Positions 48,040 to 56,588 of a DNA stretch of 58,569 nt are shown one piece after another; the stretch's first letter is position 1, and each line of letters begins with the position of its first letter. The DNA comes from UBA7683 sp964643895 (GTDB lineage Bacteria; Patescibacteriota; Saccharimonadia; Saccharimonadales; UBA7683). Location: assembly GCA_964643895.1 (NCBI GenBank), contig CAZXUE010000004.1:1-58569 (forward strand), written 5' to 3'. Both the position numbers and the translations under genes were made by a program. The notes below the pieces were generated by a model that worked only from the letters and a program-made list of their open reading frames with translations, had not been told where the DNA came from and did not search any database.

Positions 48040-48072
48040 CATAATTATACTGTTTTGATACCATTTTGGTAT
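48036..48072 (+). promoter_or_regulatory. Promoter and operator of the second toxin-antitoxin pair
   Basis: TTGACA (48036-48041; overlaps the preceding stop) and TACCAT (48059-48064), 17-base spacer. The -10 ends 6 bases before ATG 48071 (leaderless). ATACCA-TTT-TGGTAT is a perfect inverted repeat that spans from the -10 box to the start codon, a good autorepressor site. Confidence 0.7.
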
Positions 48073-48397
48073 GAGTAAAACATCGAATATGGTTAAAATT
48101 CAGGTGCCGATTGAGGCGGATGTGCGTGATCGGTTTGAGGTTTATGTGAAGAGCTTAGGCTTTGATTCCATTCAGGCATATATCCGTGTGTGGGCCAAGG
48201 CGAAGGCTGATGGCCGGGAAATTGATTTTGACGATGATTGGGGTCAAGCTTCGCCAGAGGCGGCGGCGCGGCTCAATAAGGCAGCAGAAGAAGCAAAGAG
48301 GGGCATCGGCGTTTCACAACCGTTTCATACGGCTAGAGAGGCACTTGATTACCTTCATAATTTGAAGGATGAAGATCTCGATGAAGAAGCCAGTTAG
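48071..48397 (+). CDS. Antitoxin of a type II toxin-antitoxin pair (RelB-like)
   Basis: 108 residues. The N-terminal part (MVKIQVPIEADVRDRFEVYVKSLGFDSIQAYIRVWAK) fits a ribbon-helix-helix DNA-binding fold. The C-terminal part is charged and would bind the toxin. It overlaps the toxin gene by 17 bases. Its promoter holds an inverted repeat over the start codon, so autoregulation is likely. Leaderless mRNA. Confidence 0.78.
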   Translation: MSKTSNMVKIQVPIEADVRDRFEVYVKSLGFDSIQAYIRVWAKAKADGREIDFDDDWGQASPEAAARLNKAAEEAKRGIGVSQPFHTAREALDYLHNLKDEDLDEEAS

Positions 48398-48653
48398 ATT
48401 TAGTAAAAGATTTCTCAAACACTACAAAAAACGAATTACGCAAAATCGGAAGTTAACTCACGCTTTCGACCAACGGTATGAGCTGTTTCTTCAAGAGGCA
48501 AAGGGCTACCCACTTAACGACCATGCGCTTACCGGCAATCTATCCGGCAAACGTGCATTTTCGATAACTCCGGATATCCGTGTGATTTACGAGGAAACAG
48601 AAACTCAGATTATTTTTCTTGACGTCGGTACGCATAACCAGGTATATCTGTAA
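48381..48653 (+). CDS. Toxin, RelE/YafQ-like (type II)
   Basis: 90 residues, with the same pattern as the 22653 toxin: RFSKRFLKHYKKRI, GYPLNDHALTGNLSGKRAFSITPDIRVIYEETETQ and the end FLDVGTHNQVYL. It is a ribosome-dependent mRNase by family. I chose ATG 48381, because AAGGA lies 11 bases before it; ATG 48369 is also open. The shared phrase DHALTGN/DHALSGK shows that the two toxins of this window belong to the same family. Confidence 0.85.
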   Translation: MKKPVRFSKRFLKHYKKRITQNRKLTHAFDQRYELFLQEAKGYPLNDHALTGNLSGKRAFSITPDIRVIYEETETQIIFLDVGTHNQVYL

Positions 48654-48667
48654 TATTTCTCAGATAC

Positions 48668-49117
48668 TTATAGATGGGTGAAGAATAATACTTGTGTGTT
48701 GCTGCTAATGTGGTTCGCGATATCGATCTCTTGCAGCTCTGCAGGGAGTAGATTGGCTTTTTTTGGGTCAATGAAGCCATAATTGGCTATTTCGATATCT
48801 CCATGTGTCGTTTTGCTGAGATCAACCTTGTGGTAATCGCCAGCGTTCGTAATATGGAAGAAAAACTCCAGCTGCTCTGATTGATCACTTTCGGTATATT
48901 GCTGCACAAAAAGGAGCTCGCCAATTACTGGTTTCACGCCCGTTTCCTCAATCATCTCGCGGTGTAGGGCATCGTGCAGACTTTCGCCGTCATCAACGCC
49001 TCCACCAGGGGTGCACCACCAATCACCACCTTTCGCAACTGTCTTTTTCAATTGCTGCGCGAACACTTTTTTGCCATCAATAATAACGCCACGAACTGTT
49101 AGTCTTCGTTTGTACAT
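48668..49117 (-). CDS. NUDIX hydrolase
   Basis: 149 residues. The Nudix box is GGGVDDGESLHDALHREMIEETGV, near residues 38-61, complete with the REXXEE residues. It hydrolyses nucleoside diphosphate-linked compounds; the flanking sequence is not specific enough to choose between 8-oxo-dGTP, ADP-sugar or other substrates. AGGAGG precedes the ATG at 49117. The gene is divergent from the ABC-F gene. Confidence 0.88.
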   Translation of the reverse strand: MYKRRLTVRGVIIDGKKVFAQQLKKTVAKGGDWWCTPGGGVDDGESLHDALHREMIEETGVKPVIGELLFVQQYTESDQSEQLEFFFHITNAGDYHKVDLSKTTHGDIEIANYGFIDPKKANLLPAELQEIDIANHISSNTQVLFFTHL

Positions 49118-49272
49118 GCATACCTCCTGGCACTTAGATTTTGAGTTATGCTAGAGATTTTGCCGCCACCGCAAAATATAGCTTGGTGACACTAGTATAT
49201 CACATCTGTTACACTGAGCGTATAAAGGGCATCTTTGCTAAAGTTTGGCAGAGTGCACAAGAACAGGATTGT

Positions 49273-50940
49273 ATGATTGCACAGATAAGAGTGGCATCTA
49301 AAGGCTTCGGTGCCAAAGAGCTCTACAAAAATTTGGAGATAAAAATACAAGCTGGTGAAAAAATCGGCTTGATTGGGCGCAATGGCACGGGTAAATCGAC
49401 ATTATTTAACCTCATTACAGGGCAAGATACCGATTTTGATGGCGCCATATCGTTACGGAAGGGTGCTTCGCTAGTTTTTAGCCGCCAAGAACATCACGGT
49501 TTTGAAGGTACGCATGTTTTAGAGTACATTCTGGCGGATTTGCCAGAGTATACAAAACTGAAACACATCATTGAAACCTATCCCGAACATATGAGTGAAA
49601 GCACGCATAAAATGCAAACTTACAGCGATGCGCTAGAACGTTTCGGTGATCTTGGCTACTACGGTGTTGAAAACGATGTCGAGAAGATTCTGAGCGATTA
49701 CCAAATGAGTAGCGAGGTGATTCATAAAAAAATTGGCGAGCTTTCAGGTGGGCAAAAACGTCTGGTGGAACTTGTGAAGATCCAGCGTTCACGGGCCGAC
49801 ATTGCCCTGATAGACGAGCCAACCAATCATATGGATTTTGTCGCTAAAGCATCATTCATCGCTTGGTTAAACGCGGCTCAAGAGGCGGTGGTTGTTATTA
49901 CTCACGACCGTGATGTGCTTCGCAGTGTCGATCGGATTATTGAAATTCGCGATGGCAAGGCACACAGTTTTAAAGGAAATTACGATGCATACTTAAAACT
50001 GAACGTTATGAATATCAGTTCGGAAGTAAATGAGTATGAGGTTGCTCAGCGTAAAATTGTGAACCTTCAAGCCGATGTAGTGCGCTTTCGTCGTCTGAAG
50101 GAGAAGGCGAGAGACCCGGACACTATTAAGCGCTTTAAAGGCCAAGAACAGCGGACTGTTAAGGAACTTGTACAGCTCAGCGAGACGACCGAGAAGCCGA
50201 CTGTTTGGATTGACCGAGAATCAGCAGCAGATCTTGGTACTAAGATGAGCGAAAGCTACCAAGAACACAAAGCTCGTAATATCCGCGTTCGCACTAAAAC
50301 AGGTGGTGATAAAAGCGACAGGGTGCTTTTAAAGGTTGAAGATATAACACTCGGCTACGGCGAGGCACCGCTCTTTAAGCCAGTTTCATTCGACCTTCGG
50401 GTGCACGGAAGAATTGAACTGAAAGGGAGGAACGGAGCTGGCAAAACAACGCTAGTGAAGGCGGTTCGCAGTACAGTCTCTGGCAGTAAGCCGCAGGCAA
50501 TTGTTTTCTCAGGCACCATTGAGCACGAAAAGAACCTCCGAATAGGAGTATATGAACAAGAAATTGATGCAAAATACTTGCAGATGCCACTTGGTCATGC
50601 AATCGAACAACTCTATGTCGATAGAGAACTTTCGGTTACTGGCGAGAAGGTACGCCAGTTACTCAGCGACTATCTTTTCAACCCGCACGCAGATTACGAA
50701 ATGCCAATTGAGCAGTTGAGTGGTGGGCAAAAAGCTCGTTTTCAGTTGATTGGCATGTTGGCTGGTGATCCGCAGATTCTGATTCTCGATGAGCCGACCA
50801 ATCACCTTGATCTCCCAAGCATTGAGGAACTTGAAGACGCGCTCTCGCAGTATCACGGCGCAATTGTATACATTTCACACGATAGCTACTTCACAAAGAA
50901 TATTGGCGGAGAAACAGTAGTAATCACCTCTGCAAGTTAG
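49273..50940 (+). CDS. ABC-F family ATPase (translation factor type)
   Basis: Soluble protein with two ABC domains and no membrane part; 555 residues. Walker A is GRNGTGKSTL near residue 40 and GRNGAGKTTL in the second half; both signature motifs are LSGGQK; Walker B regions are IALIDEPTNHMD and ILILDEPTNHLD. A charged linker (residues about 240-320) lies between the domains. Family members bind the ribosomal E site, free stalled ribosomes or give antibiotic resistance. I chose ATG 49273 (MIAQIRVASKGFG) with AGGA upstream; the long start at 49141 is improbable. It ends 4 bases inside the convergent gene. Confidence 0.9.
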   Translation: MIAQIRVASKGFGAKELYKNLEIKIQAGEKIGLIGRNGTGKSTLFNLITGQDTDFDGAISLRKGASLVFSRQEHHGFEGTHVLEYILADLPEYTKLKHIIETYPEHMSESTHKMQTYSDALERFGDLGYYGVENDVEKILSDYQMSSEVIHKKIGELSGGQKRLVELVKIQRSRADIALIDEPTNHMDFVAKASFIAWLNAAQEAVVVITHDRDVLRSVDRIIEIRDGKAHSFKGNYDAYLKLNVMNISSEVNEYEVAQRKIVNLQADVVRFRRLKEKARDPDTIKRFKGQEQRTVKELVQLSETTEKPTVWIDRESAADLGTKMSESYQEHKARNIRVRTKTGGDKSDRVLLKVEDITLGYGEAPLFKPVSFDLRVHGRIELKGRNGAGKTTLVKAVRSTVSGSKPQAIVFSGTIEHEKNLRIGVYEQEIDAKYLQMPLGHAIEQLYVDRELSVTGEKVRQLLSDYLFNPHADYEMPIEQLSGGQKARFQLIGMLAGDPQILILDEPTNHLDLPSIEELEDALSQYHGAIVYISHDSYFTKNIGGETVVITSAS

Positions 50941-52901
50941 CCCAGAATAACCCACGCAATTAACACCGCAATTGCCACTGCGGCTACCGCAGCAAGCTTG
51001 AACTCTGCGGGGATCTTTACTGCGCTTTCGGCAACTTTTTCGGCACGAGCAGGGCTTGCTGGAGCGCTGCTTTGCTGAAGAGGCTGAAGATCGTTTGAAT
51101 CGGGCGTGTTCGGGAGGTTTAGTGGCGGGTGTTGTGCTGCGACACTATGGATTTTTACATCTTGAATAACAGTATGACCGAGTGGTTGAGCGATTGGCGG
51201 GATGACTGGCTTTGCGGATTGGGAGGATGATGCTGCGGCTGCAAGTGCGGTGTCGTCGTGGCGGAACTCGCGGGCGCGTTCGCGTTGGCGTTCGCGGCCG
51301 AGCTCAACTTTTTCAAACACTGCCTTGATGTCTCGCCCACGCATGCTTTCCTGAATAATTTTTACCAAACCACTACGGTCAATTTGGTTGGTGTTATAGA
51401 GCTCCTTCACGTTTACGCCGCTAATGTAGAGCATCTCGGCTCGATGTAACAGCTCTGGCGTAGAGAGCTGTTCAATTTGCCTGATTTCATGTTGGGTGAT
51501 CTGCAGCTTCTCGGCTTGACCGCCAGTCTTCTCATCTTTATCATTTTCCCTTTCGAAAATATTTACAACTTCGGCTTCGGCTTTCGGTAATGGGAGAGGC
51601 CTTGCCTCTGGCTGACCTTTTTCTAGCCGTTCTTGGGAGGCTTCAGGGCCAGTTTTGGCGGTCTCTACCGTGTGTTTCAGGACTTCTGCAGCTGGCTTTG
51701 GGTGTGTGGTCTGGGCTCGTTTTTCTGGCGTGAAAGCTGTGCTTACAAATACGCCTTCAGCAGATGGTTCTTCTTGCGGCACTTGATGTTGTTCGTGCTG
51801 CCTTCGTACCACACTTTGCAGCTCATCTTCACGAGCTTTCAGGTGTTTTTTTACTCTCCCGGCTTCTTTTTCTAGCCTGGATACCCGTGGTCTAAAGAGG
51901 GCTTCTGCCCGTTTTCTCCCTCCGCGGTGTCCAATTGCATACCCAACAACAGTGCCGGTTAAGAATGCACTGGCTCGTTTTGGTTTTTCTCGTTCTGCCT
52001 CGATCTTTCTTTCAACGGCGATATTTAGAGGCGAGCTTGCAGTTTCTGGAGGTCGCGCTCCTATACCACCGCTAAATGAGGTCCGAGAAGCGGCCCGGGA
52101 TGGCGCTGCAGTTAGAGAAGGAGCGCCAGGTGATGATACTGCGCCTGTAAGAACCGGTGATGCAGCAGATGGTGAAATGCTTGGTTTTGGAGCTGGCGAC
52201 GCGGCCAGTCTAGCCGGGTCGCTTCTAGTGGGACGGATCGGTAGGAAAGGTGGGTTAGTGGTATCTGTGGTTGTGGCCTCGAGAGGATCTTCGATGTCTT
52301 CTGACGACAATTCTGCATCAAGACCTTGCGCTGCAATCTGTGCTTCGACAAGTTCGTCGATTCTCCGGTCAAATTCGGCATCAATTTCCGGCAACGCTTC
52401 AATACTCGGGTCTTCCGCTTTTTGTTGTAGCTGTCTTTCGGCAGCAAGTGCTGTTTCAGTAGCCTCGTGCTCGGGAGTATCTTCAGGAGTTGCAGCTAGC
52501 TCTGCCTCAAGCCGGGCAATGTTAATGGGTAGTTGTTCGCGCAGTGCCTCAACAGCCGCCTCTTTGAGCTCGGAACTAGACGTCTTCTCCGAATCTTCGT
52601 CTTTTTGTGATTCGCTGGGCTTCTCAGCTTTTTTGGGTCCTTCTTCTGATTTTTCTTCCTTGGAATCTGTATCTTTTTTGAGCTCAAATAATTTCAAAGG
52701 CTTCTTTTTTTCAGCTTTATCTTCATGTTTAAAAAAGTCTTCAAGGCCACGTTTTTTAGGAGCAGGCGTGGAGTTGTCTTCTTTCTCCTTCTCAACAGAT
52801 GAACGGCTAGTCAGTGCGCCAAGCGCCCGGCGTTTTTCATCCTTCTTTTCTTTGTCGTCATCTGAAGATTCAGGACCAGTTTCAAGCCAAGAATATTCCA
52901 T
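50937..52901 (-). CDS. Large acidic/low-complexity protein with a C-terminal membrane anchor
   Basis: 654 residues. Residues 1-220 are highly charged (Lys/Glu/Asp/Ser blocks). 220-300 is Pro/Ser/Thr/Ala-rich. A short basic-aromatic block (RASAFLTGTVVGYAIGHRGGRKRAEALFRPRV) lies near 330-365 and may be a weak membrane or glycine-zipper segment, and a coiled-coil (EKEAGRVKKHLKAREDELQSVVRR) follows. Near 490-560 a helical domain (LSTPELLHRAEMLYISGVNVKELYNTNQIDRSGLVKIIQE) looks folded. The last 22 residues are hydrophobic (LAAVAAVAIAVLIAWVILG), so the protein is tail-anchored. ATG 52901 is chosen; TATACT lies 9 bases upstream on its strand. No family recognised. Confidence 0.65.
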   Translation of the reverse strand: MEYSWLETGPESSDDDKEKKDEKRRALGALTSRSSVEKEKEDNSTPAPKKRGLEDFFKHEDKAEKKKPLKLFELKKDTDSKEEKSEEGPKKAEKPSESQKDEDSEKTSSSELKEAAVEALREQLPINIARLEAELAATPEDTPEHEATETALAAERQLQQKAEDPSIEALPEIDAEFDRRIDELVEAQIAAQGLDAELSSEDIEDPLEATTTDTTNPPFLPIRPTRSDPARLAASPAPKPSISPSAASPVLTGAVSSPGAPSLTAAPSRAASRTSFSGGIGARPPETASSPLNIAVERKIEAEREKPKRASAFLTGTVVGYAIGHRGGRKRAEALFRPRVSRLEKEAGRVKKHLKAREDELQSVVRRQHEQHQVPQEEPSAEGVFVSTAFTPEKRAQTTHPKPAAEVLKHTVETAKTGPEASQERLEKGQPEARPLPLPKAEAEVVNIFERENDKDEKTGGQAEKLQITQHEIRQIEQLSTPELLHRAEMLYISGVNVKELYNTNQIDRSGLVKIIQESMRGRDIKAVFEKVELGRERQRERAREFRHDDTALAAAASSSQSAKPVIPPIAQPLGHTVIQDVKIHSVAAQHPPLNLPNTPDSNDLQPLQQSSAPASPARAEKVAESAVKIPAEFKLAAVAAVAIAVLIAWVILG

Positions 52902-52940
52902 ATTGCACCTAGTATAACAGATACCAGACATAAATACCTA

Positions 52941-52969
52941 TTGACAAAAACGCATATGCTTGATATAAT
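52941..52969 (+). promoter_or_regulatory. Perfect consensus promoter before the 52977 gene
   Basis: TTGACA (52941-52946) and TATAAT (52964-52969), 17-base spacer: both boxes match the consensus exactly. TATAAT ends 7 bases before ATG 52977, so the gene is leaderless. The longer open frame starting at 52941 begins inside the -35 box and is not used. Confidence 0.92.
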
Positions 52970-52976
52970 GATAAGT

Positions 52977-53738
52977 ATGGGTATATTTAAAACAAACAAG
53001 CGAGCAGATGTCATACCACTACACGGGAGTGTCACAGCAGAGAGCGGTGATCAGACCAATCAGCCTGACAAGCTATCGCGAAGAGATGTGCTCATCGGGG
53101 TCGGGGCTTTAGCCACAGCCGCAGGAGCAGTAGGTGTGCTGGCCAGATGGGCTAATCAAGAGCAAGCCAGCAATAAACAAGCAGCAGAGCAAAGCGCTGC
53201 TCGGAGCGAGATGCTAGATGCAGCCGCAGATCAACGCGGTGCCGAAATGCAAGCTGAGCAAGATGCTCGTGTGGCAGAGTATCTCTCCAGCGTCCAAGAG
53301 GCACTTGAAAGCGGTGAAATTGCTCCAACGAATGGAACCATTATTATCGATCGTGGTGTGCGAAAATGGAAAACTCCCTTTGAAAACGGCTATTCAAGCA
53401 CCAGTAGAGGAGCTAGCCCTACCAAGGAAGTGCTGGCAATATCAAATCCGGTTGTATATGAGGGCAATATACTGGTGCCAAATGATAACCCAGAAGTGCC
53501 GTTTACACTTGATGATGGTCGTCTTAATCCTGATAAGTTTAGCTACATCAAAACTGAGATTATCGGGCAGACAGATGACGCAACGGGCAATCTGTATTAT
53601 CAAGAGCTTCCTGGGGTGGTTTCAGATACCGATGCACAAGCGGCCGAGCGGCTGATTGTGAACGGACAAGCCTTAATGGTGGCCAAAACATATGAGAGTG
53701 TTGCCGCCGCCGAAGAAGCCGTAGGCAAAGCAGCGTAA
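52977..53738 (+). CDS. Hypothetical exported or anchored protein with a twin-arginine-like signal
   Basis: 253 residues. After about 30 polar residues (MGIFKTNKRADVIPLHG...) comes SRRDVLIGVGALATAAGAVGVLARW, a hydrophobic helix preceded by SRRDVL, which resembles the twin-arginine motif S-R-R-x-F-L-K with Val in place of Phe. The remainder is a soluble, acidic, coiled-coil-then-beta domain (residues 60-253) that I do not recognise. It has a perfect leaderless promoter. Whether a Tat system exists in this organism cannot be seen here; a plain signal anchor is the alternative. Confidence 0.65.
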   Translation: MGIFKTNKRADVIPLHGSVTAESGDQTNQPDKLSRRDVLIGVGALATAAGAVGVLARWANQEQASNKQAAEQSAARSEMLDAAADQRGAEMQAEQDARVAEYLSSVQEALESGEIAPTNGTIIIDRGVRKWKTPFENGYSSTSRGASPTKEVLAISNPVVYEGNILVPNDNPEVPFTLDDGRLNPDKFSYIKTEIIGQTDDATGNLYYQELPGVVSDTDAQAAERLIVNGQALMVAKTYESVAAAEEAVGKAA

Positions 53739-53740
53739 CG

Positions 53741-53770
53741 CTTGAAGTACGCAAGATGATCTGTTATAAT
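53741..53770 (+). promoter_or_regulatory. Promoter of rpsO
   Basis: TTGAAG (53741-53746) and TATAAT (53765-53770), 18-base spacer, just after the stop of the preceding gene. The leader to ATG 53879 is about 100 bases and contains the repeat hairpin at 53842. Confidence 0.7.
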
Positions 53771-53841
53771 GACTTCAACGCCATAGGGAAGGTGCTATCT
53801 AGCTTTTCCGATACGAATCTGAATAATGTAAATTGACTGGG

Positions 53842-53860
53842 TCCTGAAACAAGTTCAGGA
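53842..53860 (+). repeat. Repeat hairpin in the rpsO leader
   Basis: TCCTGAA (53842-53848) and TTCAGGA (53854-53860) form a perfect 7-bp stem with a 5-base loop. It is a copy of the same dispersed family (TCCTGAA...TTCAGGATGAC). The stem ends only 9 bases before the GGAG ribosome-binding site of rpsO. Confidence 0.6.
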
Positions 53861-53878
53861 TGACAGAGCGGAGAATGA

Positions 53879-54145
53879 ATGATCACTACTGAAAAGAAGA
53901 CAGCAGCAATTAAGAAAACACAGCGTGCGAAGAGCGATGTTGGCTCACCAGAGGTGCAGGCTTCAATTTTGACGGAGCGCATTAAAGAGTTAACCGAGCA
54001 TTTGAAGGTCCACAAGAAGGATAATCACTCTCGACGTGGCTTGCTGCAGATGGTTGGTAAACGTAAGAAGTTGCTTGCCTATCTGAAGGATAAAGATTAC
54101 GGTGCTTATAAAGCAACTATTGAAAAGCTGGGTCTGAGAAAGTAG
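53879..54145 (+). CDS. rpsO: 30S ribosomal protein S15
   Basis: 88 residues, the normal length. The whole sequence follows S15: VGSPEVQASILTERIKELTEHLK, KKDNHSRRGLLQMVGKRKKLLAYLK and YKATIEKLGLRK. It binds the 16S rRNA three-way junction and starts platform assembly. The GCGGAG ribosome-binding site lies 5-10 bases before ATG 53879; an out-of-frame ATG at 53875 overlaps. pnp follows 300 bases later, the common rpsO-pnp order. Confidence 0.97.
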   Translation: MITTEKKTAAIKKTQRAKSDVGSPEVQASILTERIKELTEHLKVHKKDNHSRRGLLQMVGKRKKLLAYLKDKDYGAYKATIEKLGLRK

Positions 54146-54303
54146 AGCACTGGCGAGATCCCCTTCGCATAAAGCTTTGGGGGACTGCGTGAGCGCTTTA
54201 CACCTGGTCGACCTAGGGGTGGCAATCGTTCTTATTATTTAACAACTGAAGTATCAGGTTGCTGATGTATGACGTTGTCTGCAGCTACAGCTCACTAAGA
54301 GTT

Positions 54304-54394
54304 ATCATTCCGGACTTGATCCGGAATCCAGTAAAGTGATGTCGCGTAGCGATACATGAATGACTGGACTTCCGCCTGCGCGGGAATGACGAAA
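54304..54394. repeat. Composite palindromic repeat between rpsO and pnp
   Basis: The 54146-54448 gap holds a long hairpin-forming repeat: ATTCCGGACTTGATCCGGAAT (its own inverted repeat), then CCAGT...ACTGG, and CTTCCGCCTGCGCGGGAATGAC. The outer ends (TCATTCC and GGAATGA) pair as well. Both halves are the same elements as those in truB (46600) and at 2417. It may stop or process the rpsO transcript. Confidence 0.7.
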
Positions 54395-54448
54395 GCGCTG
54401 CAAACTACGGTATACATCATGCTGATACAAACAGAAAGGACATAAAAT

Positions 54449-56554
54449 ATGTCACAAATTATTAACCCATTTGGGAAAGACATTATAAAAGTTGAGACGG
54501 AGTTTCACGGTAAACCTCTAAGTTTAGAGGTGAACCGGGTTGGTTTTAGAACAACTGCCAGCGTGCTGGTTCGTTACGGCGATACGGTAGTACTTGGATC
54601 AGTTCAGGTTGGATCGCGGCCAATTCAACTCGATTATTTCCCTTTGAGTATTGATTATGAAGAAAAGTTTTATGCAGCTGGGAAGATCAGCGGCAGCCGG
54701 TTCATAAAACGAGAAGGTCGGCCTTCAGACGAGGCAATTTTAATTGGCCGTTTGATCGATCGCCCAATCCGCCCGTTGTTTCCAAAGGGTTATCGCCAAG
54801 AGGTGCAGGTAGTGGCAAGCGTGCTTTCAGCTGATCCTAGTTTCCGCCCAGATAGCATCGCCATGATTGCTGCCAGTTCTGCCTTAATGCTTACTGGCAC
54901 ACCATTTGATGGACCAGTTGCAGGGCTTCGTATTGGCCGAGTAAATGGCGAGTTTAAAGCATTCTTAACTCCTGAACAGCGCGAGCAGAGTGACCTCGAC
55001 CTCGTCGTTGCGGGTATCGAAAGTGGTATCACCATGGTTGAAGCAGGCGCCAATGAGGTTTCTGAAGAGGTGGTGGCCGATGCACTGGCTTGGGCGTTTG
55101 AGGCGTATCAGCCGGCGATTAAGCTTCAGCAGGAGTTGGCCCAGAAGGTCGCTCCGCAGAAGCAGGAGTACGAACTGGTGTTGCCAAATGAAGATATTCA
55201 AAAAGAAGTTAATGAGTGGGTAAAAGATAAGCTCGGCAAAGGCATCCGAAAAGCGTATCCAGAGCGCAACGAAATCGTAAACAAACTGCGCTGGGATTTT
55301 CACGAGGTTTTCGCTGAAAAGCTTGGCGAGGAATATGCCAAAGAGCTGCGCGACGAATATGACGAAGCTTTCACTAAGGCGCTGCATGAGGATGTGCGCC
55401 GGGGTATTGTTGAGGATCAAACCCGCCCTGATGGCCGTGGTCTTGATGATATTCGTGAGTTGAGCTCTGAAATTGGCCTCCTCCCACGTACCCATGGTTC
55501 GAGCGTATTTACTCGCGGTATGACACAGGCTATGAACATCGTAACGCTTGCGCCACTTTCATACGCACAGATGGTGGATACGATGGAGATTAATGACGGC
55601 GAGCGCCGCTATATGCACCATTACAATGCGCCTGGCTATACTGTTGGCGAGGTTCGTCGGCTTGGTTCTCCAGGAAGGCGCGAGATCGGCCACGGTTACC
55701 TTGCTGAGCGTGCCTTGATTCCGGTACTTCCGGCTGTAGAGGATTTTCCGTACGCAATTCGTTCGGTAACTGAAATTATGAGCCAGAACGGTTCGACCTC
55801 AATGGCCGCAACCTGTTCAAGCTGTTTGGCATTGATGGATGCTGGCGTGCCTTTGAAGGCTCCGGTTTCAGGTATTGCTATGGGCTTGATGATGGACGGC
55901 GATACGCCGTATGTTCTCAGTGATATTGCTGACGCAGAAGATTTTTCCGGTGATATGGACTTTAAGGTTACTGGTACTGAAAAAGGCATAGGACAAGGAG
56001 TATTAGGATATGTAAAAGATGTTNNNNNNNNNNCGATTGAAAAGGGTAAAATCGGGCGTGCCAAAATTTTGGAGCATATGCTTAGCGTAATTAAAGAACC
56101 ACGCGAAAAACTTAGCCCATACGCGCCGCGCATTGAAAAGCTGATGATCAACCCTGAAAAAATCGGTGCCATTATTGGTAAGGGTGGCGAAACAATCAAC
56201 AAGATCACCTCTGAAACCGGCGCTGAAGTGGATATCAAAGACGATGGCCTGGTAACTATCGCAGCTGTTGACAGCGAAGCAATCGAAAAAGCGCTGGCAT
56301 GGATTAAGGGCTTAGTTGAAGAGCCAGAAGTTGGCAAAATCTACACTGGTAAAGTAGTGAAGGTCATGGACTTCGGTGCCTTTGTAAACTTCATGCCCGG
56401 GTTGGACGGCATGGTGCACATCTCAGAACTCGCTGAAGGCCGGGTAGAAAAAGTAACCGATGTGGTTAAAGAAGGCGATGAAGTCCAAGTAAAACTCATG
56501 GCCATCGACGACCGCGGCCGCATGAACCTCTCGATCAAAGAAGCGAATAAGTAG
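54449..56554 (+). CDS. pnp: Polyribonucleotide nucleotidyltransferase (PNPase), interrupted by a gap
   Basis: 3'-5' phosphorolytic exoribonuclease, trimeric. 701 readable residues including a 4-residue unknown. The order is first RNase PH domain, all-helical linker, second RNase PH domain (GSSVFTRGMTQAMNIVTL; MSQNGSTSMAATCSSCLALMDAGVP with catalytic region), KH domain (IGAIIGKGGETINKITSETGAEVDI) and S1 domain (GKVVKVMDFGAFVNFMPGLDGMVHISEL). The N run at 56024-56033 lies at the junction of the second PH domain and the KH domain; residues just before it do not look like PNPase. GAAAGGA lies just before the ATG. Single-copy core gene. Confidence 0.95.
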   Translation: MSQIINPFGKDIIKVETEFHGKPLSLEVNRVGFRTTASVLVRYGDTVVLGSVQVGSRPIQLDYFPLSIDYEEKFYAAGKISGSRFIKREGRPSDEAILIGRLIDRPIRPLFPKGYRQEVQVVASVLSADPSFRPDSIAMIAASSALMLTGTPFDGPVAGLRIGRVNGEFKAFLTPEQREQSDLDLVVAGIESGITMVEAGANEVSEEVVADALAWAFEAYQPAIKLQQELAQKVAPQKQEYELVLPNEDIQKEVNEWVKDKLGKGIRKAYPERNEIVNKLRWDFHEVFAEKLGEEYAKELRDEYDEAFTKALHEDVRRGIVEDQTRPDGRGLDDIRELSSEIGLLPRTHGSSVFTRGMTQAMNIVTLAPLSYAQMVDTMEINDGERRYMHHYNAPGYTVGEVRRLGSPGRREIGHGYLAERALIPVLPAVEDFPYAIRSVTEIMSQNGSTSMAATCSSCLALMDAGVPLKAPVSGIAMGLMMDGDTPYVLSDIADAEDFSGDMDFKVTGTEKGIGQGVLGYVKDVXXXXIEKGKIGRAKILEHMLSVIKEPREKLSPYAPRIEKLMINPEKIGAIIGKGGETINKITSETGAEVDIKDDGLVTIAAVDSEAIEKALAWIKGLVEEPEVGKIYTGKVVKVMDFGAFVNFMPGLDGMVHISELAEGRVEKVTDVVKEGDEVQVKLMAIDDRGRMNLSIKEANK
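56024..56033. other. Assembly gap (10 N) in pnp
   Basis: Ten N. PNPase has about 12 residues between KGI and the ILEHML element that are not seen here; the 13 residues before the gap (GQGVLGYVKDV region) match poorly, so the gap edge may be a low-quality contig end. Confidence 0.9.
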
Positions 56555-56588
56555 TACGTAGAAAGTAGTATGTAGCCAAGGGTAAGTC

